Positions 7,901 through 15,990 are shown, numbered from the stretch's first letter. The stretch: DNA of 30,132 bases from JAKAFX01 sp043196285 (GCA_043196285.1 JBBYJL010000010.1:1-30132); one strand, 5' to 3'. Program-made: numbers and translations. Notes: a model not told the origin generated them from the letters alone.

Positions 7901-8032
7901 ACGTATAAGTGCATCAGATGTGGTCGTCCCCTCGAGAAATCTTATGGGACCGCAGAGATAGAATGTGAATGTGGTTCCAGGGTCTTTATCAAGGAGAGAC
8001 CTAACATAGAAAAAGTCATCATTGTAAGGTAA
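7901..8032 (+). CDS. rpoP: RNA polymerase subunit P (Rpo12) with ACG start codon
   Basis: A 43-residue Zn-ribbon subunit of archaeal RNA polymerase, the counterpart of eukaryotic Rpb12. The frame reads [ACG]-YKCIRCGRPLEKSYG, then IECECGSRVFIKERP, ending at TAA 8030-8032. Conserved features are YKCxxCG at the start and xxRxxxKxRP near the end. The second zinc knuckle is C-x-C (C22, C24) rather than the usual C-x2-C. The frame begins directly after the TAA of rpl37ae (7898-7900). No ATG, GTG or TTG occurs in frame before the first cysteine, and the codon in the normal ATG position is ACG (7901-7903). GAGGTGG stands about six bases before it. The identification is firm; the ACG start is inferred. 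Confidence 0.85.
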   Translation, partial: TYKCIRCGRPLEKSYGTAEIECECGSRVFIKERPNIEKVIIVR

Positions 8033-8039
8033 AGGACAA

Positions 8040-9212
8040 ATGGTCATTTTCCACAACTTTCTTTCTCACAGGCTGTGTGTGAGATGCGCCGGTAGGATCT
8101 ATGCAAGAGTGGGGAGCGATCTTGAAAATCCAACAAGAGGGGCAATACTTGAATTCCTGATCTCCGTTCTCGACAACAAGGAATTTAAATTTGAAACAGA
8201 GGAAAACTGTCAGATATGCAGGGGTATTTTCAAGAATCTCGACAGATATTACGAAATGACCGCAGATCTCGCGAAGAATTATGAGTACAGAACATTTCTT
8301 GTCGGATCAACATTTGATGAGGAGACTGTAGAGGTAGAATCTCTTGTTCAGAAAGGCATGGAAATGCATGCTGAAAGCATAAAAAAGGAATTTAATAGGG
8401 AACTTGGCAAGATCATTTCGTTAAGAGCAGGAAAGGAGTTCGAAAAGAACGATCCAGATATCGCCTTTCAATTCAATATAAAATATGATTCACTGAAACT
8501 GCAGTTAAAAAGTCTTTACATCTACGGCGTCTACAGGAAATTCAGGAGAGATACACCACAAACCAGGTGGATTCATAAGGAATATAATCAAACGAAATCT
8601 CTAGAAGAACTGATCGGTGAACCGCTTATCAAATTCTCGAATGCATCTGATTTCAGGCTTCATGGAGCAGGGAGAGAGGATGTTGACGTGAGGATGCTTG
8701 GAAACGGGCGAGAGTTTGTCATAGAGGCAATAGACCCAAGGATTAGACAGATAGATCTGGAGGCCTATCAACGAGCTGTCAATGCGAATTCAGACACTCT
8801 TGAAATATCTGATTTGAAATTTGTTGACAAAAAGGTCGTCAAGGCACTTAAGGAAAGCAATTACTCCAAAACGTATGTGGCTAAAATATCGTCTTCTGGT
8901 ATTATGGATACAGAGAGACTTGAAACTGCAATAAATGAATTTGCTGGAAAAGTTATATATCAAAGAACACCATTAAGAGTTTCCGGAAGGAGATCCGATC
9001 TCGTACGGGAAAGAACCATTGAAGCGATCAGGATGCTTGAAGGCAGTGGAAATCAGGCAATCCTGGAAATAACCGCAGAGGCTGGAACATACGTTAAAGA
9101 ACTCATTAACGGCGATGAGGGCCGAACGACTCCAAGCATATCCGAGGTCTATGGAGCTCCTCTTAGGATTGAAGAACTGGACGTAATAAAGATTCACAGG
9201 AGTGAAAAATAA
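8040..9212 (+). CDS. pus10: tRNA pseudouridine synthase Pus10
   Basis: A 390-residue archaeal Pus10, which forms pseudouridine at positions 54 and/or 55 of the tRNA T-loop. The N-terminal accessory domain has two zinc knuckles, C13-x2-C16 and C57-x2-C60. A THUMP-like region follows, then the catalytic domain with G-R-E-D-V-D-V-R near residue 215 holding the catalytic Asp, and EAIDPRI shortly after. The C-terminus has AEAGTYVKELINGDEGRTTPS, the conserved KELINGD-type block. An ATG at 8040 follows AAAGGA and lies 7 bases after rpoP. The stop overlaps the next ATG (TAATG). A tRNA-Glu elsewhere in the window has C instead of U at position 55. Confidence 0.93.
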   Translation: MVIFHNFLSHRLCVRCAGRIYARVGSDLENPTRGAILEFLISVLDNKEFKFETEENCQICRGIFKNLDRYYEMTADLAKNYEYRTFLVGSTFDEETVEVESLVQKGMEMHAESIKKEFNRELGKIISLRAGKEFEKNDPDIAFQFNIKYDSLKLQLKSLYIYGVYRKFRRDTPQTRWIHKEYNQTKSLEELIGEPLIKFSNASDFRLHGAGREDVDVRMLGNGREFVIEAIDPRIRQIDLEAYQRAVNANSDTLEISDLKFVDKKVVKALKESNYSKTYVAKISSSGIMDTERLETAINEFAGKVIYQRTPLRVSGRRSDLVRERTIEAIRMLEGSGNQAILEITAEAGTYVKELINGDEGRTTPSISEVYGAPLRIEELDVIKIHRSEK

Positions 9213-9511
9213 TGGCGAAGATGTCACACGGTCCAAGATCTGGATCAAGAATGAAAATGCGAAGGAAGATAAAGGAAAGGGGATTGCCAACCGTTAACGA
9301 GCTTATGAAATCATTTGAGGTTGGAGATAAAGCATCCATTGTGATAAACTCATCAATTCATAAAGGCATGCCATTTCATAATTTCCATGGGTATACAGGT
9401 ACTGTGGTGAAGAAGCAGGGTGAATGCTATCTCGTATCCATTAATGTGGGATCTGTGGAAAAGAAGATACTGGCAGGGCCAGCTCACTTAAGGAAGGTAG
9501 CACAGGCTTAA
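9212..9511 (+). CDS. rpl21e: 50S ribosomal protein L21e
   Basis: A 99-residue basic ribosomal protein. Recognised from SHGPRSGSR near the start, the V-G-D-K-A-S-I-V-I-N-S-S-I-H-K-G-M-P block, and F-H-G-Y-T-G-T-V. These are the usual L21e landmarks. Its ATG overlaps the pus10 stop, which suggests coupled translation. Linkage L21e-RpoF-DUF655-KsgA is the standard archaeal order. Confidence 0.95.
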   Translation: MAKMSHGPRSGSRMKMRRKIKERGLPTVNELMKSFEVGDKASIVINSSIHKGMPFHNFHGYTGTVVKKQGECYLVSINVGSVEKKILAGPAHLRKVAQA

Positions 9512-9529
9512 GCAGGACTCGGAATCAAT

Positions 9530-9841
9530 ATGACAAAAAAGGAATATATTCCAATCCCAGAGGTGTATCGGATATTATCCGAAAAGGGAGATCTGACCGA
9601 GACCGAGGCTCAGACCATTTCATACACAGAGAAGTTCCTTAAGATAAAGGATGATTCTTCCAAGGTGGTTAAGGAACTGATGAAGAAATATTCCCTGAAA
9701 GAAGATGTTGCAGTGAAACTTGTTGACATAGTTCCCAAGACCAAGGAAGAAATCACTTCAATTTTATCAGGTTACAGCGTTCTAATAAACGAAAAAGATT
9801 TAAATAATCTTCTGGACTATTTACAGGAACTCGTTGAGTAG
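9530..9841 (+). CDS. rpoF: RNA polymerase subunit F (Rpo4)
   Basis: A 103-residue subunit equivalent to eukaryotic Rpb4, which forms the stalk with RpoE (Rpb7). The sequence is helical and charged. It opens IPIPEVYRILSEKG and ends in the HRDC-like part VKLVDIVPKTKEEITSIL, typical of RpoF. The assignment rests on this plus the invariant position after rpl21e and before the DUF655 gene. Start ATG 9530. Confidence 0.9.
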   Translation: MTKKEYIPIPEVYRILSEKGDLTETEAQTISYTEKFLKIKDDSSKVVKELMKKYSLKEDVAVKLVDIVPKTKEEITSILSGYSVLINEKDLNNLLDYLQELVE

Positions 9842-9847
9842 GGCCTG

Positions 9848-10405
9848 GTGTTTTTTGTGGAAGAATATGCATATTTACTTGATTATCTGCCCCAGGGAAG
9901 ATCTGAGGACAGGAGTTATAAGAAAACACCAATACTCATCGCGATAGGCGAGGACGAGTTTAAGCTTCTGGAACTTATCCCCAAGAACAATGCAGTATTC
10001 TCAGTAGGTGACAGGATATATATTGGGAGCAATCTTGAGATGCGCACAAAGATACTCTCAGTGAAGAGAAGGATTTCCTATAAGGACCTGACAAGTGCTG
10101 CGATGAATGAACTTCCCTTCATTCTCGAGACACTTGTAAACCAGCAGGAATCAAAGTATATAGGATTTTTTAACACTGCTCAGCCCATCAACACAAGATT
10201 GCACTCCCTAGAGCTTCTGCCTGGCCTGGGCAACAAGACCATGTGGAACGTAATAGAGGAGAGAAAGAAGAGACCGTTTGAGTCATTCAAGGATCTCACT
10301 GAAAGGGTAAAGACCATCCATAATCCACAGAAGATGATAGTTGGAAGGATCATTCAGGAACTCCAAGAAAGATTTGAAAAATACAAGATGTTCGTATCAA
10401 AATGA
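9848..10405 (+). CDS. DUF655 family protein, putative RNA-binding
   Basis: A protein of about 185 residues of the archaeal DUF655 family (PF04919). The N-terminal half is OB-like (LDYLPQGRS, GDRIYIGS). The C-terminal half has a helix-hairpin-helix-like segment, LHSLELLPGLGNKTMWNVIEERKKRPFESF, usual for nucleic-acid binding. The start is ambiguous between GTG 9848 and GTG 9857; neither has a strong ribosome-binding site. The stop overlaps the next gene by 4 bases (ATGA). Function is not established. Its constant linkage with RpoF and the 16S dimethyltransferase points to a ribosome or RNA role. Confidence 0.9.
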   Translation: MFFVEEYAYLLDYLPQGRSEDRSYKKTPILIAIGEDEFKLLELIPKNNAVFSVGDRIYIGSNLEMRTKILSVKRRISYKDLTSAAMNELPFILETLVNQQESKYIGFFNTAQPINTRLHSLELLPGLGNKTMWNVIEERKKRPFESFKDLTERVKTIHNPQKMIVGRIIQELQERFEKYKMFVSK

Positions 10406-11142
10406 GCCCGGAATCAAATTATGCAAAGAAGTATGGGCAGGTCTTTCTGGTTGATAAAAATATTGCAAAGCTGGAAGTGGATTCACTTTCACTGGAAAAA
10501 TCGGATACAGTACTCGAAATAGGTCCGGGTGATGGCATTCTAACAGAATTGTTGCTTAAGAATGGAGCTAAGGTTATTGCAGTAGAACCAGATCACCGTT
10601 TCATAGAGATACTGGGCATCAGATTCTCCGCAGAATTAAACACCGGTCAGCTCAGGCTCGTGAAGGAAAATTTTCTGAAACTGCCAGGAATGAGAGTTCA
10701 AAAGATCATAGGCAATATTCCCTATATGATATCATCTGAAATTATTTTTAGCCTCTACAGGCATGAATTCTCCAAGGCTTTGCTGATGACGCAGAAGGAA
10801 TTTGCTATGAGGATGATTGCCATGGCTGGAGAAAAGGAATATTCAAGGCTTTCTGTATCCACTTCCCTAAGATATTACGCTAAAATAATTCATTTTGTTA
10901 GCAGGAGATCGTTCAGGCCTGTCCCAAAAATTGATTCAGCTATTATCACGCTTGTCAGGAAAAATGAATATTCTGAGGATGAACTAATAAGGATTGATGA
11001 GTTTACAAAAAAGATGTTCTCGCAAAGAAGAAAAATGCTGAGATCGATTCTCACGAAATGTCCAGAAAAATTCATGGAGCGGAGACCGGACTCACTTTCC
11101 ACTGAGGAAATAGTGGAAATAAGCAGGACATCATCTCTCTAA
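10402..11142 (+). CDS. rsmA: 16S rRNA adenine dimethyltransferase (KsgA/Dim1)
   Basis: A 246-residue class I methyltransferase that dimethylates two adjacent adenines in the 3' terminal hairpin of 16S rRNA. The SAM-binding motif is EIGPGDG (residues 39-45). The acidic EPD follows at the end of strand 2, then the catalytic NIPY (105-108), and FRPVPKIDSAIITL in the C-terminal part. It begins within the DUF655 stop (ATGA overlap) and is the last gene of the operon. Its stop overlaps the minus-strand slipin stop by 4 bases. Confidence 0.96.
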   Translation: MSPESNYAKKYGQVFLVDKNIAKLEVDSLSLEKSDTVLEIGPGDGILTELLLKNGAKVIAVEPDHRFIEILGIRFSAELNTGQLRLVKENFLKLPGMRVQKIIGNIPYMISSEIIFSLYRHEFSKALLMTQKEFAMRMIAMAGEKEYSRLSVSTSLRYYAKIIHFVSRRSFRPVPKIDSAIITLVRKNEYSEDELIRIDEFTKKMFSQRRKMLRSILTKCPEKFMERRPDSLSTEEIVEISRTSSL

Positions 11143-11987
11143 GATGTCTTGTTTGCGGCGTCTTTCTGTGTCTGTGAACTGATATTGTTCCTAAGGGTAT
11201 CCGCGACTGACTTCAATCCGAGAGTCCCCAAGGGATTTGTCATGTCACCAGCAGGCATTGCATTGATGGGGATCATCATGAGTGTACCCTTCCCCTCCAG
11301 ACCAATCTCGTAAAGTATATTCATCCATCTCAGTTGGAATGCGATCGGGTTCGTCGTATACTGAAGTGCAGCTTCAACCATTTTCTGGGCTGCCTCGACT
11401 TCCGCAATGGCGAGAGTGACCCTAGATCTTCTTTCTCTCTCTGCAGAAGCCTGTCTAGACATCGCCTCCTGAAGCGACTGAGGAACAATCACGTCTCTTA
11501 TCTCAACAGCGGAAACTTTTATTCCCCAGTGTTCAGTCTTTTCGTCAATAATTTCCCTTGCAGATTCAGCTATCTTCTCCCTTTCTGAAAGCACATCATC
11601 AAACGAAGACTTCCCCACCACTTCTCTTATGGTAGTCTGGGCTGAAAGATTGGTTCCAACAGTGAAATTCTCAATGTTAAGTATTGCTTTCTGTGGGTCT
11701 ATGATCTGGAAATACATCACGGCATCTATGTTTACGGGGACATTGTCCTTTGTAAAAGAAGCTTCAGACTTGAATGCCACAGCCTGAATTCTTGTGGACA
11801 CCTTTGTAACTTTGCTTATTATGGGGGTCACAAATATTATGCCCGGACCCTTAATTCCTCCGTACCTTCCAAGTGTTAATACGATACCTCTTTCCCACTC
11901 CTTAAGGATATGCAATCCTGAGAGCATTATTATTATCAGGATAAACAGTATGAAACCTAATAACACTTCAACTGCTTCTAATGCCAT
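11139..11987 (-). CDS. Slipin/stomatin family SPFH membrane protein
   Basis: A protein of about 282 residues with one N-terminal membrane segment (about residues 5-27) followed by an SPFH domain: EWERGIVLTLGRYGGIKGPG, DNVPVNIDAVMYFQI, TTIREVVGKSSFDDVLSEREKI and VEIRDVIVPQSLQEAMSRQASAERE. A helical Ala/Glu-rich stretch and a C-terminal tail follow. Slipins oligomerise at the membrane and often pair with an NfeD-type protein; none is adjacent here. ACTATAATT (12008-12016) on the plus strand is, on the minus strand, a box A about 25 bases before the ATG at 11985-11987. That favours this start over GTG at 11993. Its role is probably membrane-domain organisation or protein quality control, as for the family. 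Confidence 0.92.
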   Translation of the reverse strand: MALEAVEVLLGFILFILIIIMLSGLHILKEWERGIVLTLGRYGGIKGPGIIFVTPIISKVTKVSTRIQAVAFKSEASFTKDNVPVNIDAVMYFQIIDPQKAILNIENFTVGTNLSAQTTIREVVGKSSFDDVLSEREKIAESAREIIDEKTEHWGIKVSAVEIRDVIVPQSLQEAMSRQASAERERRSRVTLAIAEVEAAQKMVEAALQYTTNPIAFQLRWMNILYEIGLEGKGTLMMIPINAMPAGDMTNPLGTLGLKSVADTLRNNISSQTQKDAANKTS

Positions 11988-12035
11988 GAACACATAAGCG
12001 AATCATACTATAATTGGTTTTGCATTTTTATCCTT

Positions 12036-12836
12036 CTAAACAGATGTAAAATATATCGATGCAAAAGATATCAGCATTATAAGGTTGAAAAAAGCGAGCA
12101 CTAAGCCTATCTTCCTTATTTGAAGATCTCTCATAAACAGATATGAAGTCAGGATCACAGTAAGCAACAGCAGCAAAAGAAGTATCGGGACGATACTCAC
12201 ATGCACCAGAACAAACGACACAACAAATAGTGTGATTAAGTAAGCAGGCACTATTCTGAATAGATAACTTCGATTATAGTCATTTCTGCGAACTCTTGCC
12301 TGTATTATTTCATGCGGGCCTGTTGCAACAAACACTTCGCATGCTGTGAAGGCTACAAACAGATCAATTTCTGCAGGACCGAGACTTAGATCAAAAGCTG
12401 ATACTATAAGAAGAAGAAAGGAAGTGACTGTAGATATTGATAGTATTAGAGTAGAAAGTCTCTTCTCTCCAGAATAAAAGGAAAGGAAGAAACAGACTGC
12501 TATAGCAATAAATATCAGCAAAGAGGCCGGGGGGAAGTTCTCAAATAATATGCCAAATACGAACCAGAAAAAAATAACCAATGGCAATACCAGCGTAAAT
12601 GGATAGCTCTTGATCAAATAGGCTTTAATATCCTTTCCAGCAGACCACAACCTTAGTGCAGAAAGTATAGGATCATAAGCAAGCAGTGAAGCAGTTAAGA
12701 TCAAGAAAGTGAATATTCCAAAGTATGAGTGGTACCTTGAAACCAGAAACGAAAGGAGAAAGGTGGTTATCCACACAACAGTTAATCCATGCTCGCGTGG
12801 AAGAAATGATTTCAATAGCATCACCACAGAATTCAA
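12036..12836 (-). CDS. Polytopic membrane protein, possibly YwiC-like
   Basis: A 266-residue protein with about eight hydrophobic segments. The only recognisable motif is PREHGLTVVW (residues 13-22), similar to the P-K-E-H-G-A-W opening of YwiC-like membrane proteins. Later comes CEVFVATGPHEIIQARVRRNDYNR, a loop with charged residues resembling UbiA-like prenyltransferase-fold proteins. The family assignment is weak and no substrate can be named. The start is TTG 12836, with ATG 12821 as an alternative. A TATA-like element at 12862-12875 lies about 30 bases upstream of TTG 12836. It is divergent from the small ORF and PEP carboxykinase. Confidence 0.65.
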   Translation of the reverse strand: MNSVVMLLKSFLPREHGLTVVWITTFLLSFLVSRYHSYFGIFTFLILTASLLAYDPILSALRLWSAGKDIKAYLIKSYPFTLVLPLVIFFWFVFGILFENFPPASLLIFIAIAVCFFLSFYSGEKRLSTLILSISTVTSFLLLIVSAFDLSLGPAEIDLFVAFTACEVFVATGPHEIIQARVRRNDYNRSYLFRIVPAYLITLFVVSFVLVHVSIVPILLLLLLLTVILTSYLFMRDLQIRKIGLVLAFFNLIMLISFASIYFTSV

Positions 12837-12861
12837 TCACACTATTAGACAGTATTCAGGA

Positions 12862-12875
12862 ATTAGTATATCCTC
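12862..12875. promoter_or_regulatory. Possible bidirectional TATA element
   Basis: The plus strand reads ATTAGTATATCC and the minus strand GGATATACTAAT. On the minus strand it sits about 30 bases before TTG 12836. On the plus strand it sits about 40 bases before ATG 12908. It may serve both divergent units; this is inferred from spacing only. Confidence 0.4.
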
Positions 12876-12907
12876 TCTGAGGTTTGACTGTAATCAAATC
12901 AGGAGGT

Positions 12908-13060
12908 ATGCAGGCTGCAAACGAATGCCGTCCAATTATGGCAAAACTAAATAACCGGAATGTAGATCAAGCAACAGTCATTCTCCATCAAGTGCATGAG
13001 AGAAAGATTCCTGATTGTTATCGAAACATTTCGGGACGATGTAAAAAGAAAGTGATCTGA
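12908..13060 (+). CDS. Small ORF translationally coupled to PEP carboxykinase
   Basis: A 50-codon frame, MQAANECRPIMAKLNNRN to RNISGRCKKKVI, ending in a TGA that overlaps the ATG of PEP carboxykinase (TGATG at 13058-13062). The product is basic and contains three cysteines (residues 7, 39 and 47 by count) and helical-looking segments. GGAGG stands directly before the ATG with only about one base of spacing, which is tighter than usual. The next in-frame ATG is 12938, and the frame stays open back to a TTG at 12884. No family is recognised. The coupling geometry suggests a leader or regulatory peptide or a small conserved protein; it may also be a chance frame. Confidence 0.35.
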   Translation: MQAANECRPIMAKLNNRNVDQATVILHQVHERKIPDCYRNISGRCKKKVI

Positions 13061-14919
13061 TGATTGAGTATGTTGAAGAAAAAGGCAATGGGAATGGGAT
13101 ATCGATAGAGTCATTATTTTCATCGATTGTAATCTCAAAACTGGAAACTCTTAATCCAGGTATGACAAAGGAGATCATAAACGACATTAGATCAATATCC
13201 GATCTCACGGGAACTGACAGGGTGGTAGTAGTGGACGGAACAGGATCTCAGACTAAGAGCTTCATGGATGAGATGGAGAGCGATGGAACGCTGATCAAGC
13301 TCAATCCAGAGACCTATCCTAATTCATATCTTCACAGGAGCAGTATATCTGACGTAGCCAGGACAGAAAAGGACACCTATATTTGCACTGAAGGTTCACC
13401 TGCAGACGTGGGTCCAACCAATAATTGGATGAACTCTGAGGTTGCACTTGGTAAACTCTGGGGGATACTGAAAAACTCAATGGTGAACAAAACCATGTAT
13501 GTTGTACCTTACTGGCTCGGGCCATACATGTCTCCCTATGGTAGTGCGGGATTTCAATTCACAGACAGCCTTTATGTCGTTGCTAATCTGAACATTATAA
13601 CCAGAAGTGGAATTAGTGCATTGGAATCAATTGCAAATTTCGGAAGATATGTTCTCGGAATTCATGCTACCGCTTCGCTGGATCCCAACAACCGGTATAT
13701 CGCACATTTTCCAGATAAAAATGCTGGGAATGGGCTTATTATATCGGTGAATTCAAATTATGGCGGAAACGCTCTGCTCAGCAAAAAATGCCACGCGCTC
13801 CGGATATCTTCCATATTGGCCAGGAGAGAAGGTTGGATGGCGGAACATATGATGCTGACTGGAATATCAAAGCCAGATGGTAAAACTTACTACATTGCAG
13901 GCGCGTTTCCAAGTTCAAGCGGAAAGACCAATCTCTCAATGATAGAGCCCCCTGATGAGATGAAGAATTCAGGATGGAAGTCATTACTCATAAGCGACGA
14001 CATAACCTGGATGCATGAAGAGAAAGGGTCCCTTTATGGATTGAACCCAGAGTTCGGTTTCTTCGGCGTGGTGCCGCAGACCAGCTTCAAAACCAATCCC
14101 AACGCCATGCTAACCTTCAATAGGAATACAATATTTACCAACGTTGCAGTAGACGATCAAGGAAATCCATACTGGGAAGGCTTGGATGGTAGACCAGCCA
14201 GGTTGATCGACTGGATGGGAAAACCATACAGGGAGGGAAACGATGCAGCTCATCCAAACAGCAGGTTTACTACACCAATCTCTCAGTACCCACATCTTTC
14301 ACCGGATTTTGAAAATCCAAAAGGAGTACCGGTTACGGCGTTTTTATATGGTGGAAGAAGAAGAGACCTGATCCCTCTTGTATATCAGGCACTATCATGG
14401 GAAGACGGTGTTCTCATTGGCGCCATGCAGAGAGTTGAGACAACCGCGGCAGCCGTCGGGAAAGTAGGAGTACTGAGAAATGATCCCATGGCAATAAGGC
14501 CATTCCTTGCTTATAATATGGCGGATTACTTCAGGCACCATCTTGAGATGAGGAAGAAACTAACTAATCCTCCGGCAATTTTCAACGTAAACTGGTTTAG
14601 GAAGGACGAAAAGGGGCATTTCCTCTGGCCAGGTTATTCGAACAATATGTATGTCCTGAAGTGGATAATAGAGAGATCGATTGGAAAAGAAACCCATGCG
14701 ATCAAGACACCAATTGGTTACGTACCAGATCCAGATAAGTTTGACTGTAATGGCATAGTATCGAAGGAGGCAATTAAAAAATTAACCTATGTCGATAAAG
14801 ATGGATTCATTTCGGAACTTAATGAAATTGAACCTTTTTTCAAAAGTTTCGGTGAGAGGTTTCCAGCTGAGCTGTGGGATCGCTTCTATAAACTGAGGGA
14901 GAGACTGGAATCAGAGTGA
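13060..14919 (+). CDS. pckG: Phosphoenolpyruvate carboxykinase (GTP)
   Basis: A 619-residue GTP-type enzyme catalysing oxaloacetate + GTP to PEP + CO2 + GDP, the entry to gluconeogenesis. Family landmarks: the substrate-binding YVVPYWLGPYMSPYG-like segment, GAFPSSSGKTNLSMIEPP near residue 281 (kinase-1a/P-loop; most members have Ala-Cys where this has Ser-Ser), SDDITWMHEE (kinase-2 metal site), PEFGFFGVVPQTS, and FNVNWFRKDEKGHFLWPG near the end (guanine-binding region). The Cys of the P-loop, common in the family, is replaced by Ser. The length is normal. The ATG overlaps the stop of a small upstream ORF. Confidence 0.96.
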   Translation: MIEYVEEKGNGNGISIESLFSSIVISKLETLNPGMTKEIINDIRSISDLTGTDRVVVVDGTGSQTKSFMDEMESDGTLIKLNPETYPNSYLHRSSISDVARTEKDTYICTEGSPADVGPTNNWMNSEVALGKLWGILKNSMVNKTMYVVPYWLGPYMSPYGSAGFQFTDSLYVVANLNIITRSGISALESIANFGRYVLGIHATASLDPNNRYIAHFPDKNAGNGLIISVNSNYGGNALLSKKCHALRISSILARREGWMAEHMMLTGISKPDGKTYYIAGAFPSSSGKTNLSMIEPPDEMKNSGWKSLLISDDITWMHEEKGSLYGLNPEFGFFGVVPQTSFKTNPNAMLTFNRNTIFTNVAVDDQGNPYWEGLDGRPARLIDWMGKPYREGNDAAHPNSRFTTPISQYPHLSPDFENPKGVPVTAFLYGGRRRDLIPLVYQALSWEDGVLIGAMQRVETTAAAVGKVGVLRNDPMAIRPFLAYNMADYFRHHLEMRKKLTNPPAIFNVNWFRKDEKGHFLWPGYSNNMYVLKWIIERSIGKETHAIKTPIGYVPDPDKFDCNGIVSKEAIKKLTYVDKDGFISELNEIEPFFKSFGERFPAELWDRFYKLRERLESE

Positions 14920-15263
14920 GAAGACAGACTGTTAATATATATTTTAAAATTTGTCCGAGGGTTCAACACTCATTAGTCCTGAAATAATGCTAGAAAAAAC
15001 CTAGCAAGAAATATCGGGGGTATGCTTAAGCGAATTGAACACAGTTCTCACTGTTTGAATGTGAAATAACTTTCAGAAGGATTATGATAAAAATCAGATA
15101 ACGGATGCCATAATTGTATGATCATTGATTCAAACACTCTCCTTATTCTCATGTACTAACCTTTCTTAGGACAATAATAAAGAAATGACGTTGTTTTTTC
15201 TAAGAAATGTTTATTATATGAATTGGTATGGAGATTTCGGTGATTTAAACGCAACAGGGACAG
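14920..15263. other. Intergenic region before proteasome alpha gene
   Basis: About 330 bases without a convincing gene. It holds an inverted repeat, TTTCTTAG (15162-15169) with CTAAGAAA (15200-15207), just before the psmA box A. A second, looser pair is TGTTTGAAT near 15052-15060 with ATTCAAACA near 15128-15136. Either could be a regulator site or RNA stem. I see no tRNA or C/D-box RNA here. Confidence 0.5.
15208..15217 (+). promoter_or_regulatory. Box A for proteasome alpha gene
   Basis: GTTTATTATATG-type element immediately after the inverted repeat half-site CTAAGAAA. Transcription would begin near 15238. That leaves only about 10 bases before the ACG at 15249, with GGTGAT inside this short leader. 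Confidence 0.5.
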
Positions 15264-15953
15264 ATGGCATATGATAGAGCAATTACGGTCTTTTCGCCCG
15301 ATGGTCGATTATTTCAAGTTGAATATGCAAGGGAAGCTGTTAAGAAAGGTTCCACAGCTCTTGGAATAAAGTTCAAGGATGGGGTTGTTCTCATATCAGA
15401 CAAGAAGGTCAGGAGTAAACTGGTAGAGCAGAATTCAATGGAGAAAATTCAGCTGGTCGACAGTAATGTGGCATCAGTTACTTCTGGACTGGTGGCGGAC
15501 GCAAGGATATTGATTGACTTCTCAAGGGTTGCTGCTCAGCAGGAAAAAGTTACTTACGGTAAACTTGTGAACATCGAGAATTTAGTGAAGAAGGTTGCTG
15601 ATCAGATGCAGCAGTACACCCAGTACGGAGGAGTTAGGCCGTATGGAGTTTCAATGATCTTTGCTGGAATCGATCAAATTGGTCCAAGAGTGTTTGACTG
15701 TGATCCTGCTGGTACAATAAACGAGTACAAAGCTGTGGCAATTGGTTCGGGAAAGGATCAGGTGACAGCCTATCTCGAGAAAGAATACAGTGATGATATA
15801 AAGGAGAAGGATGCTATTACTCTCGGCATTGCGGCACTGAAGGTAGCTCTGGAAGAGGAAGGCGGGTTGAAGGGCGTTGAAATAGCCTCTATTTCAGGTA
15901 CCGGGGCATTCCACGTCTTCACTAAAGAGGAAACTTCCAAATATTTTTCCTAA
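15249..15953 (+). CDS. psmA: Proteasome alpha subunit, probable ACG start
   Basis: The alpha subunit of the 20S proteasome, which forms the outer gating rings. The protein from ATG 15264 begins MAYDRAITVFSPDGRLFQVEYA, the classical alpha-subunit N-terminus, and continues with REAVKKGSTALG and YTQYGGVRPYGVS. In T. acidophilum, as I recall, the protein starts MQQGQMAYDRA. Here the in-frame codons before ATG 15264 are ACG CAA CAG GGA CAG. QQGQ is therefore preserved and ACG (15249-15251) stands where that ATG would be. GGTGAT (15239-15244) is a strong ribosome-binding site 4 bases before ACG, and none precedes ATG 15264. Coordinates use ACG (234 residues). ATG 15264 would give 229 residues and shorten the gating tail. 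No beta subunit is in the window. Confidence 0.93.
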   Translation, partial: TQQGQMAYDRAITVFSPDGRLFQVEYAREAVKKGSTALGIKFKDGVVLISDKKVRSKLVEQNSMEKIQLVDSNVASVTSGLVADARILIDFSRVAAQQEKVTYGKLVNIENLVKKVADQMQQYTQYGGVRPYGVSMIFAGIDQIGPRVFDCDPAGTINEYKAVAIGSGKDQVTAYLEKEYSDDIKEKDAITLGIAALKVALEEEGGLKGVEIASISGTGAFHVFTKEETSKYFS

Positions 15954-15990
15954 TTTAGACCAACCCATAAATATAGACGAATCAGGGCTA

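Noticed and set aside
15052..15136. Possible long-range stem TGTTTGAAT/ATTCAAACA
   Set aside because: The loop is about 67 bases and there are no supporting pairs; probably chance in AT-rich DNA.
15080..15155. 34-codon minus-strand frame before psmA
   Set aside because: No ribosome-binding site of note, no family features and AT-rich composition typical of spacer.
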